A DNA stretch of 64,000 nucleotides from the NCBI RefSeq assembly GCF_008831285.2, contig NC_045142.1, forward strand, positions 11,422,716 through 11,486,715. The letters are read 5' to 3'. Of the stretch, positions 11,270 through 23,267 are shown in pieces; positions within the stretch are counted from its first letter, which is position 1; each line of letters begins with the position of its first letter. Source of the DNA: Nymphaea colorata. Lineage: Eukaryota; Streptophyta; Magnoliopsida; Nymphaeales; Nymphaeaceae. The translations under genes and the position numbers were made by a program. A model generated the notes under the pieces. The model did no database searches. It worked only from the letters and a program-made list of their open reading frames with translations, and was not told where the DNA came from.

Positions 11270-13798
11270 GATGCCCATCTTTGCTGCTAAGCTGGTATAT
11301 TCCGTGCTTAATGAAAAAGATAAGCACCCCAAATTTTGGTCAATGAAAATTTTTGGTTAAAAAGATTAAAATGTCGAAATCGCATTTCAGATTTAACCCT
11401 TTACATGAATGAGTTGCTTGAACTTATGTTACAGGTTTAACCCCTTACCTCCACGGGTTTGCTGAAATTGAATTCAGGTTTAACGCTCCTGAATGGGTTG
11501 CATTGGCTTGCATTGCAAGTTTAACCCCATATCTGGGTAGGTTGCTCTTTTTGTCCGTAATTTTAGGTTTTACCTCTTTCCTAAGTGGGTTGCTCGATAA
11601 CAAGTGACAATGCTAGGAAAGAACCTTCATCACCTCGAATACCTTTATTGAAGCTAGGAATGAAACCCTATTGCTCCTACATTAGTTATGACAGGAAGAC
11701 TTCTTATCACCTCGAGTGTCTTATGATAAAGTTTTTATTTTCTCCAAAGGCTGGATTTTGAATTTTCTTAGTAAAATTCCCCAACCTAGTGCTTGGGTTG
11801 AGCTTGTTTTAAAAAGTTGGCCAAATGGCCAAGTTGCACTTGTTCCATAAGATTCTCCTGTCTAGTGACATGGTTGAATGACTTTAGAATGCCCCAAACC
11901 CAGCAGCCGAGTTGTGCCTGATCAAATCTTCAGCTGATTTGATTTGATTGGATATGACCATTTTTTTGATGGACAATGATGATTTGAATGATTTGTTAGA
12001 ATAATTCTTGTGAAAGAAAAAATATATATGTCGCAAAAGAAATTTCAAAAATACCTCAAAATATTAATAATTAAAAAGATGTCCCAGTGTTAGCAATTGT
12101 CATGACTAGTAAAAGATAGGATTTGATTCAAAACAAAATGCGCTAACGTACTCGCTAAAAGATAGATTGTTGATATCTTGGGTTGCCACTGAGGCGAAGA
12201 AAATAGTGGAAAACGCCCCAATAAAAAGGTGTGGACAAAATTATAGAAAGAAAATTGAAATATTTTTCACTAATAGGAAAATAAGGTGCAATGTAATATC
12301 ATGTATATGAACTTAGGTATAAAAGAACTTTTGATTTCTCTTTAGTGACAAGCAATTGGGACAACGACTTGTAAGAAAAAACTTCTTATAAAAATATGAT
12401 CGGTAGATATTGATTCTCATAGTGAGATATCCAGTTGATAGCATTGTAAAGATAATATGGAAAAACAAAGAAAAGTATAAGCAATGTATCACTTGTAAAG
12501 AATCTTGACTTTGGAAATGATTAAAGCTTAGGCAGAGTAGAATGTACATAATAAATACAAGATGTTTGATTAAAAAAGACATAGACTCAATATGGGTGAA
12601 TAAGTTAAAATCACGTGTCTGACGAACAGAATATACTAAGTAAAATCATGGAAGTAGTAAAATGGGAAGAAATGTGCACTATAGATATTGAAGCTAGAAA
12701 ATTATCTGGCCAAATATAAAGAAGGATAAAAAGAATGCATGACCTGATTTAAGCAAAGTTGGTAATTTAACCATTAGATGGGTATCATGTTTAAGAATAG
12801 GAGGTTGGACAAATGAATAGATGAGAGATTGACAAGGTATGATAAAATGTAGATTTTGAAGCAATTCTAAAAAAAATGAACTTGCCAAATGATTATACTT
12901 GAACAAAGAGTTGATCAAAGTCACCTAAGTAGTAGAGTTAAAGCATGGGTTTAGGGCGTGGTCATGTTGAAGACTACGTAGAGATGATTGAAGAAGATAT
13001 TGATTTAAATGACGAAGATGAAATGTGAAATTATTAAATTGTTCAAGGAGTGTATGAAAGACACATATGCATTCATCATATAATGTTAATCACCTAGCAC
13101 TTTCTAAAGTCACATACATTTATCATGCATATATTTGGAAAATAAACATAGAACCCTAATTGAGTTTGGTTTGATCAATTATGAATGTTCCATATAAGAT
13201 ATGCTAATATACCTTAGCCAAGAGGCTTAGTACGAGCACAGACTCCCCTATTATGCAACTAAAAGCCGGGTTTCTCATTTTTCATTGGTCACCCATCAAT
13301 ATACTACAAATTACTAGTCATAACAAGTGGGCTTTCCCGCCCAAGTCTGATCTAGTTGTAAGAGTTAGTCTTGTGCTACCACCTAAGACCAAGTCCGGTA
13401 ACATGATGGCCGGAACAAATAGGTATAAGAAATTTTGAAATATGAGCAAACATACAAAATTGTAAAGTCTCTAATGCAATGTTTCTTAAAATAGTGATTA
13501 AAATAAAGAAAGTGCACATAATGTCTTCAATCAAGCCTTAAATTGAGGAGGTTTGTATTTGAGTTCTAAGACTAAGTGAACATGATTAAGTACCCTCACT
13601 TACTCCTGGATGCAAGAAAGCATATAAAATTAAATTATCAAACCATCCTTAGAGATATATGTAATGGAATGCCAACTAGATTTGGGTCATGAAGATAGGT
13701 GCATGATTAGTGTTGACATCAAAGATAACATTTAAAATTTAAAATGTGCAAATAAGGAGGCTAGTTAGACCATGACGGACCCCATCGCGGTTGCCATC
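11270..13798 (+). other. Interior of the LARD-like element, non-coding
   Basis: No domain of gag or pol is visible and no reading frame is long enough or family-like. It contains a five-unit repeat at 11,385-11,600. A tRNA-complementary primer binding site directly after 11,269 was not recognised. Confidence 0.5.
11385..11600 (+). repeat. Five-unit tandem repeat, about 43-46 bp, TTTAACCCC...GGGTTGCT
   Basis: Five copies of a motif AGGTTTAACCCCTTACCT followed by GGGTTGCT start near 11,389, 11,432, 11,476, 11,518 and 11,564. The ends of each unit (TTTAACCC and GGGTTG) are weakly complementary to each other, so each unit could form a small hairpin. Confidence 0.75.
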
Positions 13799-16501
13799 TA
13801 TTTGCATCCCTAGAATTTATTTTGGTCTTTGGAATGCTTCAAAAAAATAAGGTTTTATTTTGAAATGAGAGAGAAATGGACTTGCCCGTCGGTACAAGGT
13901 CTGGCCATTTACAACTCCTTTATTGGGGGTAACCCAACCAAGAACTAACCTCTTGCTTTTCACATTCCGATATTTAAAATGTTATCTTAAATCTTATATG
14001 TAAGTGTGCTCAAGTCTAAATAAATTCCTTTTTTAAATATTTAAACAAATTTTAAAATGATTAAAATACGGTTTGCTTTTAAAAAAAAGTGGTGGTGGTC
14101 CTCAGGTTTAGAACTATGGACTTAAGGGTTAACAAACCCTTAATAATTAGTAATTTTAGAAACTTAAGATTGAATTTTTTGAATAGCCAAATAGCATAGA
14201 AAACAAATTATTTAAAAAAGATACTTGTAAGATCATTTTGATTTCTTCAAATATTATCACTAGAACTCAACTAGAAGATAACTTGTATTTGAAGATAGTT
14301 TTGAAAATCGTAGTTTTCAACTTGCTTGAGGAAATATGATTAGGAACATACTTGTAAATTACTTATTTCACAAAACATAGCTTCAACTTATCATGCTTTG
14401 CAAAAACAAGTTTTCCATGTTTTGTTTGAAAATAAGATATCAAAATAGAAGGATGATGACCATAGTTCTTATTAATTGTATGAGTGTTTCTCGTGCATTT
14501 TAAGTAAGTTTCAAGATTTTGTCTTAATTCAATTATCACATCATTAGAGTTTGATCTTGTCTTACTTAATCTTCTTAGAGATGTGCTTGTGAGCATTCAT
14601 GATTCTCATAAGTGATTGTACATGCATGATTACATAAATTCTATATGCATAACAAAAATAAACCATTCCTACCATAACATACATTTGTATCAATAGAAAA
14701 GAAAATTTTATTACAAATTGATAGCGGTAAGATTTTGTCTGGCAAGTCACTCAATGATGTATTGAAAATATAGGTGGACCAACGAAATGCTAGAAGAATG
14801 ATTGAGATTGTGATTTGAAAAATAAAAAATAACATGCTCAATGCAAATTAACATGTACATCAACCGTGTTTGGGTGTTTCCTAGGTTGAACATGTCCCAA
14901 CCTTAAAATGATAAAAATAGATAAATAACTCACTCCAAATCCTCACATCGTAATATACATCCACATACAATCAGGCCATCAAAATAGAGAATTCGATAGA
15001 GAAATGAAAAGATAGATATATGATAAGTGAGAAAGAATACGTAGAGAAAAATAAAAAGAAAAGAAGAGAAAAATGAAAATGCATAGAGAGAAATAAAGAT
15101 GAAAGACGGAGAGAAAGGAAGAGATATTTAAAAGAGAAAAAATTAAATGAAAGAGAAATGAGAAAAAGAATAAATAAAGAGAGAAATAAAGATGAGAAAT
15201 TAAAATACGAGAAAGATAAGTTAAAATGATAGAGGAAAGTTAAGAATGAGAGAAATAAACATTAAGATGAAAATGAAATGAGTAAAGAATGAGAGAAAAA
15301 GAAGTTACAATGAAAGAGATGAAAGTTAAAGTGAGAGAAAAACAAGTTTAAAAGAGATAAATGAGTTAAAAGAAATGAAGAAGATAGTTAAAATGATAAA
15401 AAGATAAGTTAAAAAGAGAGGGGAAATGATCTTGAAGAAAATGTTTGCCTTGGTCATGCTCCTGGAGTTTCAAGGAGAATTCTTAGCTTCGGAGAGACCT
15501 TTAGACCTTTATCTGCTTGTTATGAAGAAAATAGACAAGAAAATGGTGGAAAGAAAAGTCATCAATACCTTTGAAAAGAAAAAATTTAGTGTAGAGGTGA
15601 CTCCTTGATGGTGGCTTGAACGGGTTGGAGATGCTCATCAAGAGTCCATCATAAGCTCCTCAAGGTTTCCTCTTGTTGGAAATGAAGATTTGGAGTTGAA
15701 CATTATGAGAGACAAACAAGAAAAATTGAACAAGAAGAAGAAGAAAAGAAGAAATCTAAAAGAGGAGAGAAAGAATTCAAATGCTTGAAAGGATGATGGA
15801 TTTTTTCATGTTAAATGAGAGAAATGAGGAGATATTTATAGTGGAAGAATACTCAAGGGCATTGTGGTCAATCCAAAAACATGTTGACTGGAGAATTGAC
15901 TGCACCTGGGGGCAACTTGCCCACCCAATGCTGAACCAACGTAGGCCTGACCACTGCCAAGCCTAGACAAGCCGAGCTGGCTTGCACAGACCGAGCTGGC
16001 CAGCACAGGTCTCGCATGGTCAGCTATAGGTCTATCCTCTGTGGGCCAGGGCCGTGCCTGACCATGCCAGGCTAGGCATGCCGGGCCAGGGTAGGCCCCG
16101 CAGGTCAGGGTCGCGTCAGGCCATTAATTAGTCATTATTGACTTAAAATAGCTTAAAAACACTAAGAGGGTTAAATCTATCCAAGTATGCTAGGGGGCAG
16201 CTTGCCTACCCAAGGCTTGCCCAGCCTAGGCTTGGCCCACTCCCCAGCCTAGGCAGGCCGAGCTGGCTAGCCACTGGCCTATTCTGGCATGTGCTGGTTG
16301 GTTGCAGAACTAGGCTGGCCAGGCCAAGCCAGGCCTAGCAAGGCGAGGGCCGTGCCTGGCTGAGCTTGGCCTAGCAAGGCAAGGGTCATGCCTGGCCGCA
16401 CCAGGTCGGGCCACGGTCGTGCCTGACCTTGCTAGGCCAGCCAGGGCAGTACCCTGCCACGCCTGGGCCGTACTTGGCCGTGCCAGGCCGGCCAGGGCCA
16501 A
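13799..16501 (+). repeat. Right LTR of the LARD-like element, truncated
   Basis: It aligns with 7,802-10,340 throughout, with small indels (for example about 60 extra bases near 15,570-15,620). It lacks the last ~0.9 kb of the left LTR. The GC-rich cluster is duplicated inside: a block with TTATTGACTTAAAATAGC...CTAAGAGGGTTAAATC reappears at 16,130 after a first GC-rich cluster at 15,893-16,125. A TATTTATA box is at 15,833-15,840. Confidence 0.7.
15890..16501 (+). repeat. Duplicated GC-rich cluster in the right LTR
   Basis: Two adjacent clusters, 15,893-16,125 and 16,190-16,501, each open with GGGGGCAACTTGCC or GGGGGCAGCTTGCC and continue with CTAGGC, CCGAGCTGG and GTGCCTGGCC words. The left LTR has only one. 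An Ala/Arg-rich minus-strand frame at 16,310-16,501 is a by-product. Confidence 0.8.
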
Positions 16502-16929
16502 TGTAGAAACTTTGTTTTTTGGAGAAGTTGCATGTCACTAGGATTGATCACACATTATTCTACAATCAACCTCAAGTGTTGCCTATAACACAAAAAGTTC
16601 ATATTATAACGTCAAGGTACATTTAATAAATAATATATCATACATATATGATATTCTTATGTAATATATAGTAGAACAGCCTTGTGATTAAATAGTATGT
16701 AGTTATGCATTTATTAACGAGTTAAGGTGTCCATGGTTACCAACTCTAATGTGTCTATTGGATGCTCCACTATCTCCACACTGTATTCAGCTTTCGAATG
16801 ATCAATAATGTCTTTGGCAGTCCTTTCAGGTCTATCCGTTTGTGATTTTATACCTAGGCAATATGTTGATCAATATATTATACATTTATTTGCCAAGTAG
16901 CCCATTGCAATTGACCTTTCCGGTTGACT
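16502..16929. other. Junction between LTR and CACTA remnant, unassigned
   Basis: No gene or element end is recognised. No CACTA-type terminal repeat was found at the border. Confidence 0.4.
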
Positions 16930-18990
16930 TTTATTATGCCCTTACTTCTTTAACTTGCATAAGTAGGTGACCCAAGGAGAAAGTAATAGTGTGAAGGCAT
17001 GTACTATCATTTACAACTTGTTTAAAATAAAATAAATAACATATCTCAATAGGATACATCCAACGACATTGCACGGGTCCATCCAATCGAACCTCATTTG
17101 CTAAATGAGTCGTTAAATGCACCATTAACTCAAAAAAAAAGTTGGTGGGAATATCATCTCTACTTGACGAAATGCTAGTGAAACTGACTATTCTAATTTT
17201 TGTAACACAACATAGACAAAGGAAGAAATTATTATAGCAGTACATGAATATTATGACTTTTCATATTAGAGATCTTGTATCCTCTCACAAACTAATTTGT
17301 TTGATATGTTGCTCCAATAACCATTTGAAAATGTTAAATTCTTCAACACATGACAAAAGATATTTTTTCAGTCCTCTTCATGTTATAATATGTTAGTGGA
17401 AGTACCCATGTATCTAATTGGACGTTATCATGTGTAAAATGACTCCCATTGTTCACTTCCTTCAAGTCCATTCTAGCATTCGAATGATCTTTTGAGTTGG
17501 GGCATCTATTTAATATTGTACCAATGGTTTTGTTCAAGACGTTCTTTTCTATGTATATAACATCTAAATTGTGATGTAATATGTTATGTTCCAAATATAA
17601 CAATATGAAAAAAATATTCTTTTTCTTTTAATTATATCTGAGTTTTTCCTCCATATTTTCATTAAACCTCATATCGTCCAACAATTCTGACCCTCCAATC
17701 ATTTGTCTTGGAGCTGGTCTCAATTCCACTTTACTATCAAACAGGTTTTTGTTTTTTTGATATCAATGAGTCAAAGCCAGTCAACAACAATGACAAATAT
17801 AACACATTTTCTTACTATGTGTTAGTTTATAATTACATGTACCTTTATAACAAATGGAACAAACTAGTTTACCCTTTGCACTCCAACCTAATATGAACGC
17901 ATATCTCAAAAATGTATAGTCCATAATAAAGCTGCACACATTTGAAAATATTGTTGTCTATGAAAATCAATACATATATTGCTTTACTCCAAAAAGATTC
18001 ATTTCATTCACCACCAATTGTAGAAAACATTCATGTCAGTTATGTAGAAAACATCCATGCCAGTTTCTAGGTGTTTTAAAACTTCATCCTTGACACGTTG
18101 GTCATTGTGTCATATCATATGTTTTGTAACTTCAGTCATTGTAAATATTCTCTTCATCCTTACAGTAAGGAGAACATATCGTAGAATCTTCATTGGTGTC
18201 ATTTAATGCTTACTGGCCTTTGCCCTCCTCAATTCATCATCATCTTCCTTTCATCTTGAAATACCAAATTTATTACATGTAACTTTGATTGTTTCTTCAC
18301 TCCTGAATAACATACAATTATTAGGACACATCAATTTTTTGGGAATCAAACACCAACTATCCAATTTGTTTCGTGAATGGATTTCGGCAGCTCTATCCCC
18401 ATAGGAAATGTATCAATTAACAAATCAAAGCTTTTGTCAATCCACCCACATCAAGTTTTTACACAAAACAACCACATTAAGAAGCTCATCTTTGTAAGTC
18501 TGCTACACCCTGGTTATAGTGGATGTTTAGCATTCTAATCAATCTTTCATAGTCATCATTGTTTTGACCATCTTAAGTACTATTTGTCCTTTGAGAAGAC
18601 AATGCATCTGTTTGTACATGAAATACGTCCGACAATAAAACATGAATGGTTTCAACAATTGTTTCTAATGCATATGCATGTGACATTCTTCTCTCCTATT
18701 TCTAATGCATATGCATATTACATTCTTCTCTCCCCATGATATTCCCAACAAACATATATCTGTACAAACAATTACATGTGATGTAATCGATGACATCTTT
18801 AGCTGCCTAAGTGATGACATTATTACATCTCATACTGACACCTTATTTTTCCATTCCCTATTGCATTATGTGCGATAGCAAAGTCAAAGAATTGTTTCAC
18901 CCCAATTACATATTCAAAACTCTCTTCATTTCGTAATCCATATTCAATTATCCTTCATGGAATGGGTCTGTACAAGTAACTTCAAATATA
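16930..18990 (-). pseudogene. CACTA (En/Spm) transposase remnant, TNP2 type
   Basis: Read on the minus strand from about 18,990: a transposase-associated N-terminal region (VIGVKQFFDFAIAHN...GNGKIRC), then TNP2 core pieces (WIDKSFDLLIDTFPMGIELPKS near 18,400; LRY...R and HNDQRVKDEVLKH near 18,100), then LDVIYIEKNVLNKTIGTILN at 17,343-17,603, and last a DUF4218-type stretch, FFELMVHLTTHLANEVRLDGPVQCRWMYP, at 16,934-17,245. This is the order in plant CACTA transposases, which cut and paste the element. Stops and frameshifts occur throughout. Terminal inverted repeats beginning CACTA were not found, so the element edges are unknown. Confidence 0.85.
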
Positions 18991-19529
18991 ATCAACCTGC
19001 CATATTATGAATGTTATATTTTAACTGTTTGCCTTCTGAGTCATACAAATTAATACTCATTGGATAGCTTGCCATATAATCTCTCTAATAAGATCTTAAA
19101 CATTCTGTTTGATTTTCATACCTTTTTCCAATGAATGTCATAAAGTGCCACCTTGAACATATATGCAACACATCATGTTATTCCTAACTCAAAGATCATT
19201 AACAAATATTTCAATGCATAATCCAATGATGAGACATGCTACAACAAATCTAAATGAACTACAGATAAAGTGGTTCGAAAAGTTTTAAAGTCCTAAGTCG
19301 TTTAAACAATTCATCAAAGACTTGGTAGGTGGGTAAAGGCTATAGACTGAAAAAAATTAAATATCACAAACTGTTGGGGGAGGGGGGGGGGAGGTTAAAT
19401 GCCAGGAAACTGGCCGGCTTGTAGAAAATGCCGGAAAAAGTTTCCTTCCAAAAACCAGCTTCCCTAGCATTATATATAGTGAGAGAGAGAGATAAAAAAA
19501 AAGTAATTATATTAAAAAGTATTGTTTAC
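18991..19529. other. Unassigned sequence, with a G-rich run
   Basis: It contains a G-rich run at about 19,375-19,393 and a GA microsatellite near 19,481-19,492. Nothing coding is recognised. Confidence 0.4.
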
Positions 19530-19870
19530 ATATTTCAAAATTACATAAAAATATTAAAAAACCACAAGAGAATGCAATATATAATGAAATCCTCTTCAGT
19601 CAATCATCAAAATATATTGTAAATAGCCATCTGCTGCCCTATAGCTTTTAGAATTAAATCACCAAATTTCTCAATCTTCAAGCCAGCCTGAAAATTAAGG
19701 CAACTGCAACTCACTCCCCTTGATCACAATATTTAGAAAATCAAACAAATGAACATCCAAAGGATCAAGCATGCCTTTGTGAGTAAGAATAACTTGTTTC
19801 TGCAGCTGCGCTTCCATAGGCATGGACCGTCCTAGTGCAGTAACTTCTTCAGCAGTTTTTCATTTCTTGA
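19530..19870 (-). pseudogene. PRP8: PRP8 (spliceosome core protein) gene fragment
   Basis: PRP8 is the large, extremely conserved protein at the centre of the spliceosome. On the minus strand, pieces in order read [40 protein letters not shown], then IEKFGDLILKAIGQQMA, then DD-(stop)-LKRISLYIAFS. These match a continuous stretch of PRP8 as I remember it. A 4-base disturbance (CCTTAATTTTCAG) shifts the frame after SELQLP, a Trp codon has become TGA, and similarity fades by about 19,530. Only some 110 of over 2,300 residues remain, so this is a dead fragment. I cannot tell whether it came by transposon capture, a processed copy or segmental movement. A foldback element abuts it to the right. 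Confidence 0.75.
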
Positions 19871-19934
19871 GTTCTCACTAAAATGAGGTAGGCTGCTACA
19901 ATCCAGTCGTTTTGCACAGTCCAAAGTCAGAAGG

Positions 19935-20075
19935 CTTCATAAAAACCAGCTTTGAAAAGGAAAAACCTGGTTTTTGTGTTGCCATCCAAACACAAAAACC
20001 AGATTTTAGAACCTGGATTACAAAACAAGTCAAGTTTTGAGGAAACCAGGTTTTGAGGGCCTGTCATCCAAACAA
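19935..20075. mobile_element. Foldback/MITE-like end
   Basis: CTGGTTTTTGTGTT and its near-complement AAACACAAAAACCAG flank GCCATCC at about 19,965-20,003. The segment ends GGGCCTGTCATCCAAACAAGGCCT, the reverse of the GGCCTTGTTTGGATGACAGG tip seen in many plant MITEs. The other terminus and target duplication were not identified. Confidence 0.5.
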
Positions 20076-20276
20076 GGCCTAATATGCCAGGCTTGGCTGG
20101 GATCCTTTTATCCGTCTATTATAAAAAGATCCAAATATGGAGAATTGATTGGACAAAAAAATTGGGAGACAGGTTTTTGAAGGGACTGAAATACCCTTAT
20201 AGCTTGTTTGCATGAAGGGTAAGGAAAAGAAAGGGAGGGAAAGGGTAGTCAATCTGGTCTTTGATTGGTTAATTAA

Positions 20277-21868
20277 CACCCTGTTTGGATAGAGGGAAAG
20301 AGATGGAAAGAGAAACCTTTCTTGTGTTTGGATGACTAATTAATGGGGAAGAAGATGAAAGGAAAGTTAACAAAAGGGATGGAAAGGAGAGGGGAGGAAA
20401 GGAAATGGTTTTCTAATGTAAATCCAATCCTTTCAAAATGGAGAGATTGAGAGGGAAAGGAAGGAACGCCACTTGTTATTGCCAAAATTGCCCTTTCCCC
20501 TTGTGATTGTGTTTTTGCTGTTAAACGTCCAAAAGGGTTGCTGGTGATAATGGCAGATGATAGTAGGCCGTTGATCGGCTTGCTCTCCTTTGTGCAGGTT
20601 CAAGAGGATGGTAAAACAATCTTGGGGATTGCAAGATGGAAAGACACCTTTTTTATGTGTTTACTATGTCCCCTCTCTGGTTGTTTCATGTTTTGCATGT
20701 GGTGTTCTGTTTTCTATTGCTTTTCTACTGCTTTTACTGTTTCCCTTTGTGCATTTTCTCTTTTTTTAGTTGGTTTTCTTAGTGACTTATAGATAGTTTT
20801 CTGTTTATCTATTTTATTCTTTGATTTGTGATGGTGGTCATCGAAAAACTTGGGTTTGGGAGTTGGAATTGTTTGGTCTGTTGATGGGTATTATTGGTTT
20901 TAGCAGTAACATTAAGATATTACGTGTTGCTCACTTGATTGTTATGCTTTACAGTGTGTCTTCACTGGCCATGTTGTTTCGGTAGTATGTTGGTGTTATC
21001 GAAATCTTTGGTTGATGTATCATAAATGCCCAGGACTCATTGTTCATCAATGAATGGGCCTGAAAGGATGGATTTGCTTTGTGTATTGTTTGATGTTACT
21101 TTGTTTGTGGATATTTCAGGTTCTTTGTTACTTCTGCAATCATGGGCTGAATTGGAGTTTCAAAATATTTTGTGTTGACAACCTTCAAGCAAGAAGTCTT
21201 GGATGTTATCTCTGTCCCATATGCTAGTAATAGTAAAACTGGTCGGTCATAGGACCGTTATTTGCTTTATGTTATTTGCAATTTGAGTTTTTAATTTTAA
21301 TTGTACTATTTTCACATATTATTTTAGAAGACGTGAGAGATAGATGCATAATAAGTTATATAGTGCTAGGGGTATTATTGTAAACTAACTTAAATTCTTT
21401 AATTACCTTTCTTTTATATAGTCTAAATAAACATTATTTTAACTACTTCATTCTATTACTTTCCTTTCTATTCAAACAAGCTTTTATAACTATTGTATTC
21501 CTTCATTTTCTTTTCTTTTCCTTTCCCTCTATTTTCCTTTGTTTTCATTTCCTTTCCATCCACTCATTTCCCTCTCTTTCCCTCCATAAAGGAAAACAAA
21601 AACATGTCTGGTTGCAATGAAACCAAAAGAAAATGAAGGGAAATGAAATGATAACTCAATGTAAATCCAATCCCTCTAAAATTAAGGGATTGGAATGGAA
21701 AGGAAAATGGTTGCTCCTTTCCTTTTTATTCAAATAAGCTTTATAATCATCTCTTTTATTCTCGTTTTTTTTTTCTATTTTTTTTTCTCCATTCCATTCC
21801 CCTCCATTTTCTTTCCATTCCTTTCTATCCCTCCCTTTCCTTCCCTTACCCTCAATCCAAACAGTGTG
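20277..21868. mobile_element. Terminal-inverted-repeat element, about 1.6 kb, with a second partial copy inside its right end
   Basis: The left tip CACCCTGTTTGGATAGAGGG at 20,277 and the reverse complement of the right tip, CACACTGTTTGGATTGAGGG ending at 21,868, match over about 30 bp with few mismatches. Both arms go on as AG-rich (left) and CT-rich (right) sequence. Arm sequence is repeated near the right end: TGTAAATCCAATCC occurs at about 20,418 and 21,661, and CTTTCCTTT-TATTCAAA-AAGCTTT at about 21,468 and 21,712. This suggests a second element or a partial duplication. Flanking trinucleotides are TAA and TTG, so a target duplication is not proven. An 84-codon hydrophobic frame at 20,538-20,792 has no known domain. 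Confidence 0.6.
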
Positions 21869-23267
21869 TTGTTAGAAGGGATAAGAGGTCTCAACCAGGA
21901 AACTCATTGGTTTCCCAAGTTTCCTCTCTCATATAGAGGACCTTCCTATACCTTAACAGCTTCGGCTCTATCCCTAAAACGGTTTGGAACCATGAGACCC
22001 AATTACTTAGTAAACTCCTTTATAAGTTCTTAATTTTTCATAATCTTCAATATATGAATAAATTTGGAGTAAGGTGTTATATAGCTTGGGGTTCATCCAC
22101 ATATATTTAATCTGAATTAGCCCTGTAGACATGAAATTTTATTTTTACCTCTATTTACAAATAACAACAAAAAAGAATCAAATTTACATGGGCAGGCTAG
22201 GGATCGAATGGGCCAGCCCAATGTATGTGGATCACCATGCCAACCTTGTAATTTAAGGGGTCTATGAGCTGGGAATGAATATGGGGCTATGAGCTTTCCT
22301 TCATTCTTAGGACCTTGCCTTTTTTCTAATATTTGCCCAAGGGGCCAGGTGTTGTGTCATCTGAAAAGCTTTTGGACATCCTCCAAGCATATTCTTCATA
22401 TCAAGAAAAGCTTTTGGAGATAATATCCATGGGCTTTGAAGTTTGGAAATTTTGGTTTTGAAAATGAGATGCCAAAGTGAGTTTAGAACTTTGTTGAAGA
22501 CAAGCTTGAGTGATCAAAACACATTGTTTGAGAATTTTGAAAGAAAATCTTCTCTTTGGGTGAGGAGAATTTGTGTATGCCTCTAAGATAATGCATTGGC
22601 TCTTGGTTTAGAAATGGAATCGGTTTGGACAAGTTGATGTGAACTTGTTTTTGGGCATAGATGTCGGAAAAAAAAAAAGATTTTTATATTAAAATCTAAT
22701 ATTTGAAAATTCTTGGCATTGGGTCTAGGCAGGCCAAGGTGAAGTCGTTCTACCCGTATTAGCAGTCAGCCACTTTGTGGCTGGTAAATGAGATTTGATT
22801 TTCATTCTTTTTGGGAAAAATTATACATGCATCATGACAATATAACTAATTTTCTTGAAAGTTGTAAAACTAACTAATTTGGTTTGCTGAAAATCTTGAG
22901 GCAAAGTTGAGCTTGGACTGAAGTCCAAAATAGGGCAGAAAAAGGGTGCCAGGTTGAGCTTAGTGTGGCTAGAATCGGCTCGAACGAATGGCAGCTGGTG
23001 AAATAAAAAAGCCTGCGTTGGTGAAGTCTGATTTGAAGACGATTTGAGAAGCTAGGTGATGCTGGACTGAACCGGCTTGGGAGGTGTTTGCTTGCGACGC
23101 CTTGAACACACGATCAGCTAGAACAGGTTGCTGTCTAGGAAGCTTGGGATCTAGTTGCAGCAGGGAACGGCTTGAATATTGAGCTGAGTTGAAAACGCCT
23201 GCCTTAAATACAGCTTGGAGGTAAAGGTCGGCTAGAGTAGGAACAGCTTAGGAGGCTTGAGCTGAAG
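21869..23267. other. Unassigned intergenic sequence
   Basis: No gene recognised. The word GAAAAGCTTTTGGA occurs twice about 43 bases apart near 22,365, and AGCTTGAG/GGCTTGA words recur at 22,900-23,260. No element could be defined. Confidence 0.35.

Larger units (their letters stand above)
7802..16501 (+). mobile_element. Large non-autonomous LTR element (LARD-like), right LTR truncated
   Basis: Two long direct repeats begin TGCTTGCATC at 7,802 and TATTTGCATC at 13,799 and stay alignable for about 2.5 kb, through the same sequence of blocks: GAGAGAGAAATG...CCCGTCGG, a purine-rich tract, a TATTTATA box and a GC-rich cluster. The space between them (11,270-13,798) has no long reading frame and no retroelement domain. 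Long LTRs around a non-coding interior fit a LARD. The right LTR breaks off at 16,501. The left tip sits inside a conserved chromovirus motif, which supports 7,802 as a true insertion edge. No primer binding site was recognised. A third, reverse copy of this LTR family is the solo LTR at 48,044-51,215. Confidence 0.65.

Noticed and set aside
16310-16501. Ala/Arg/Pro-rich minus-strand frame
   Set aside because: Translation of the GC-rich LTR cluster.
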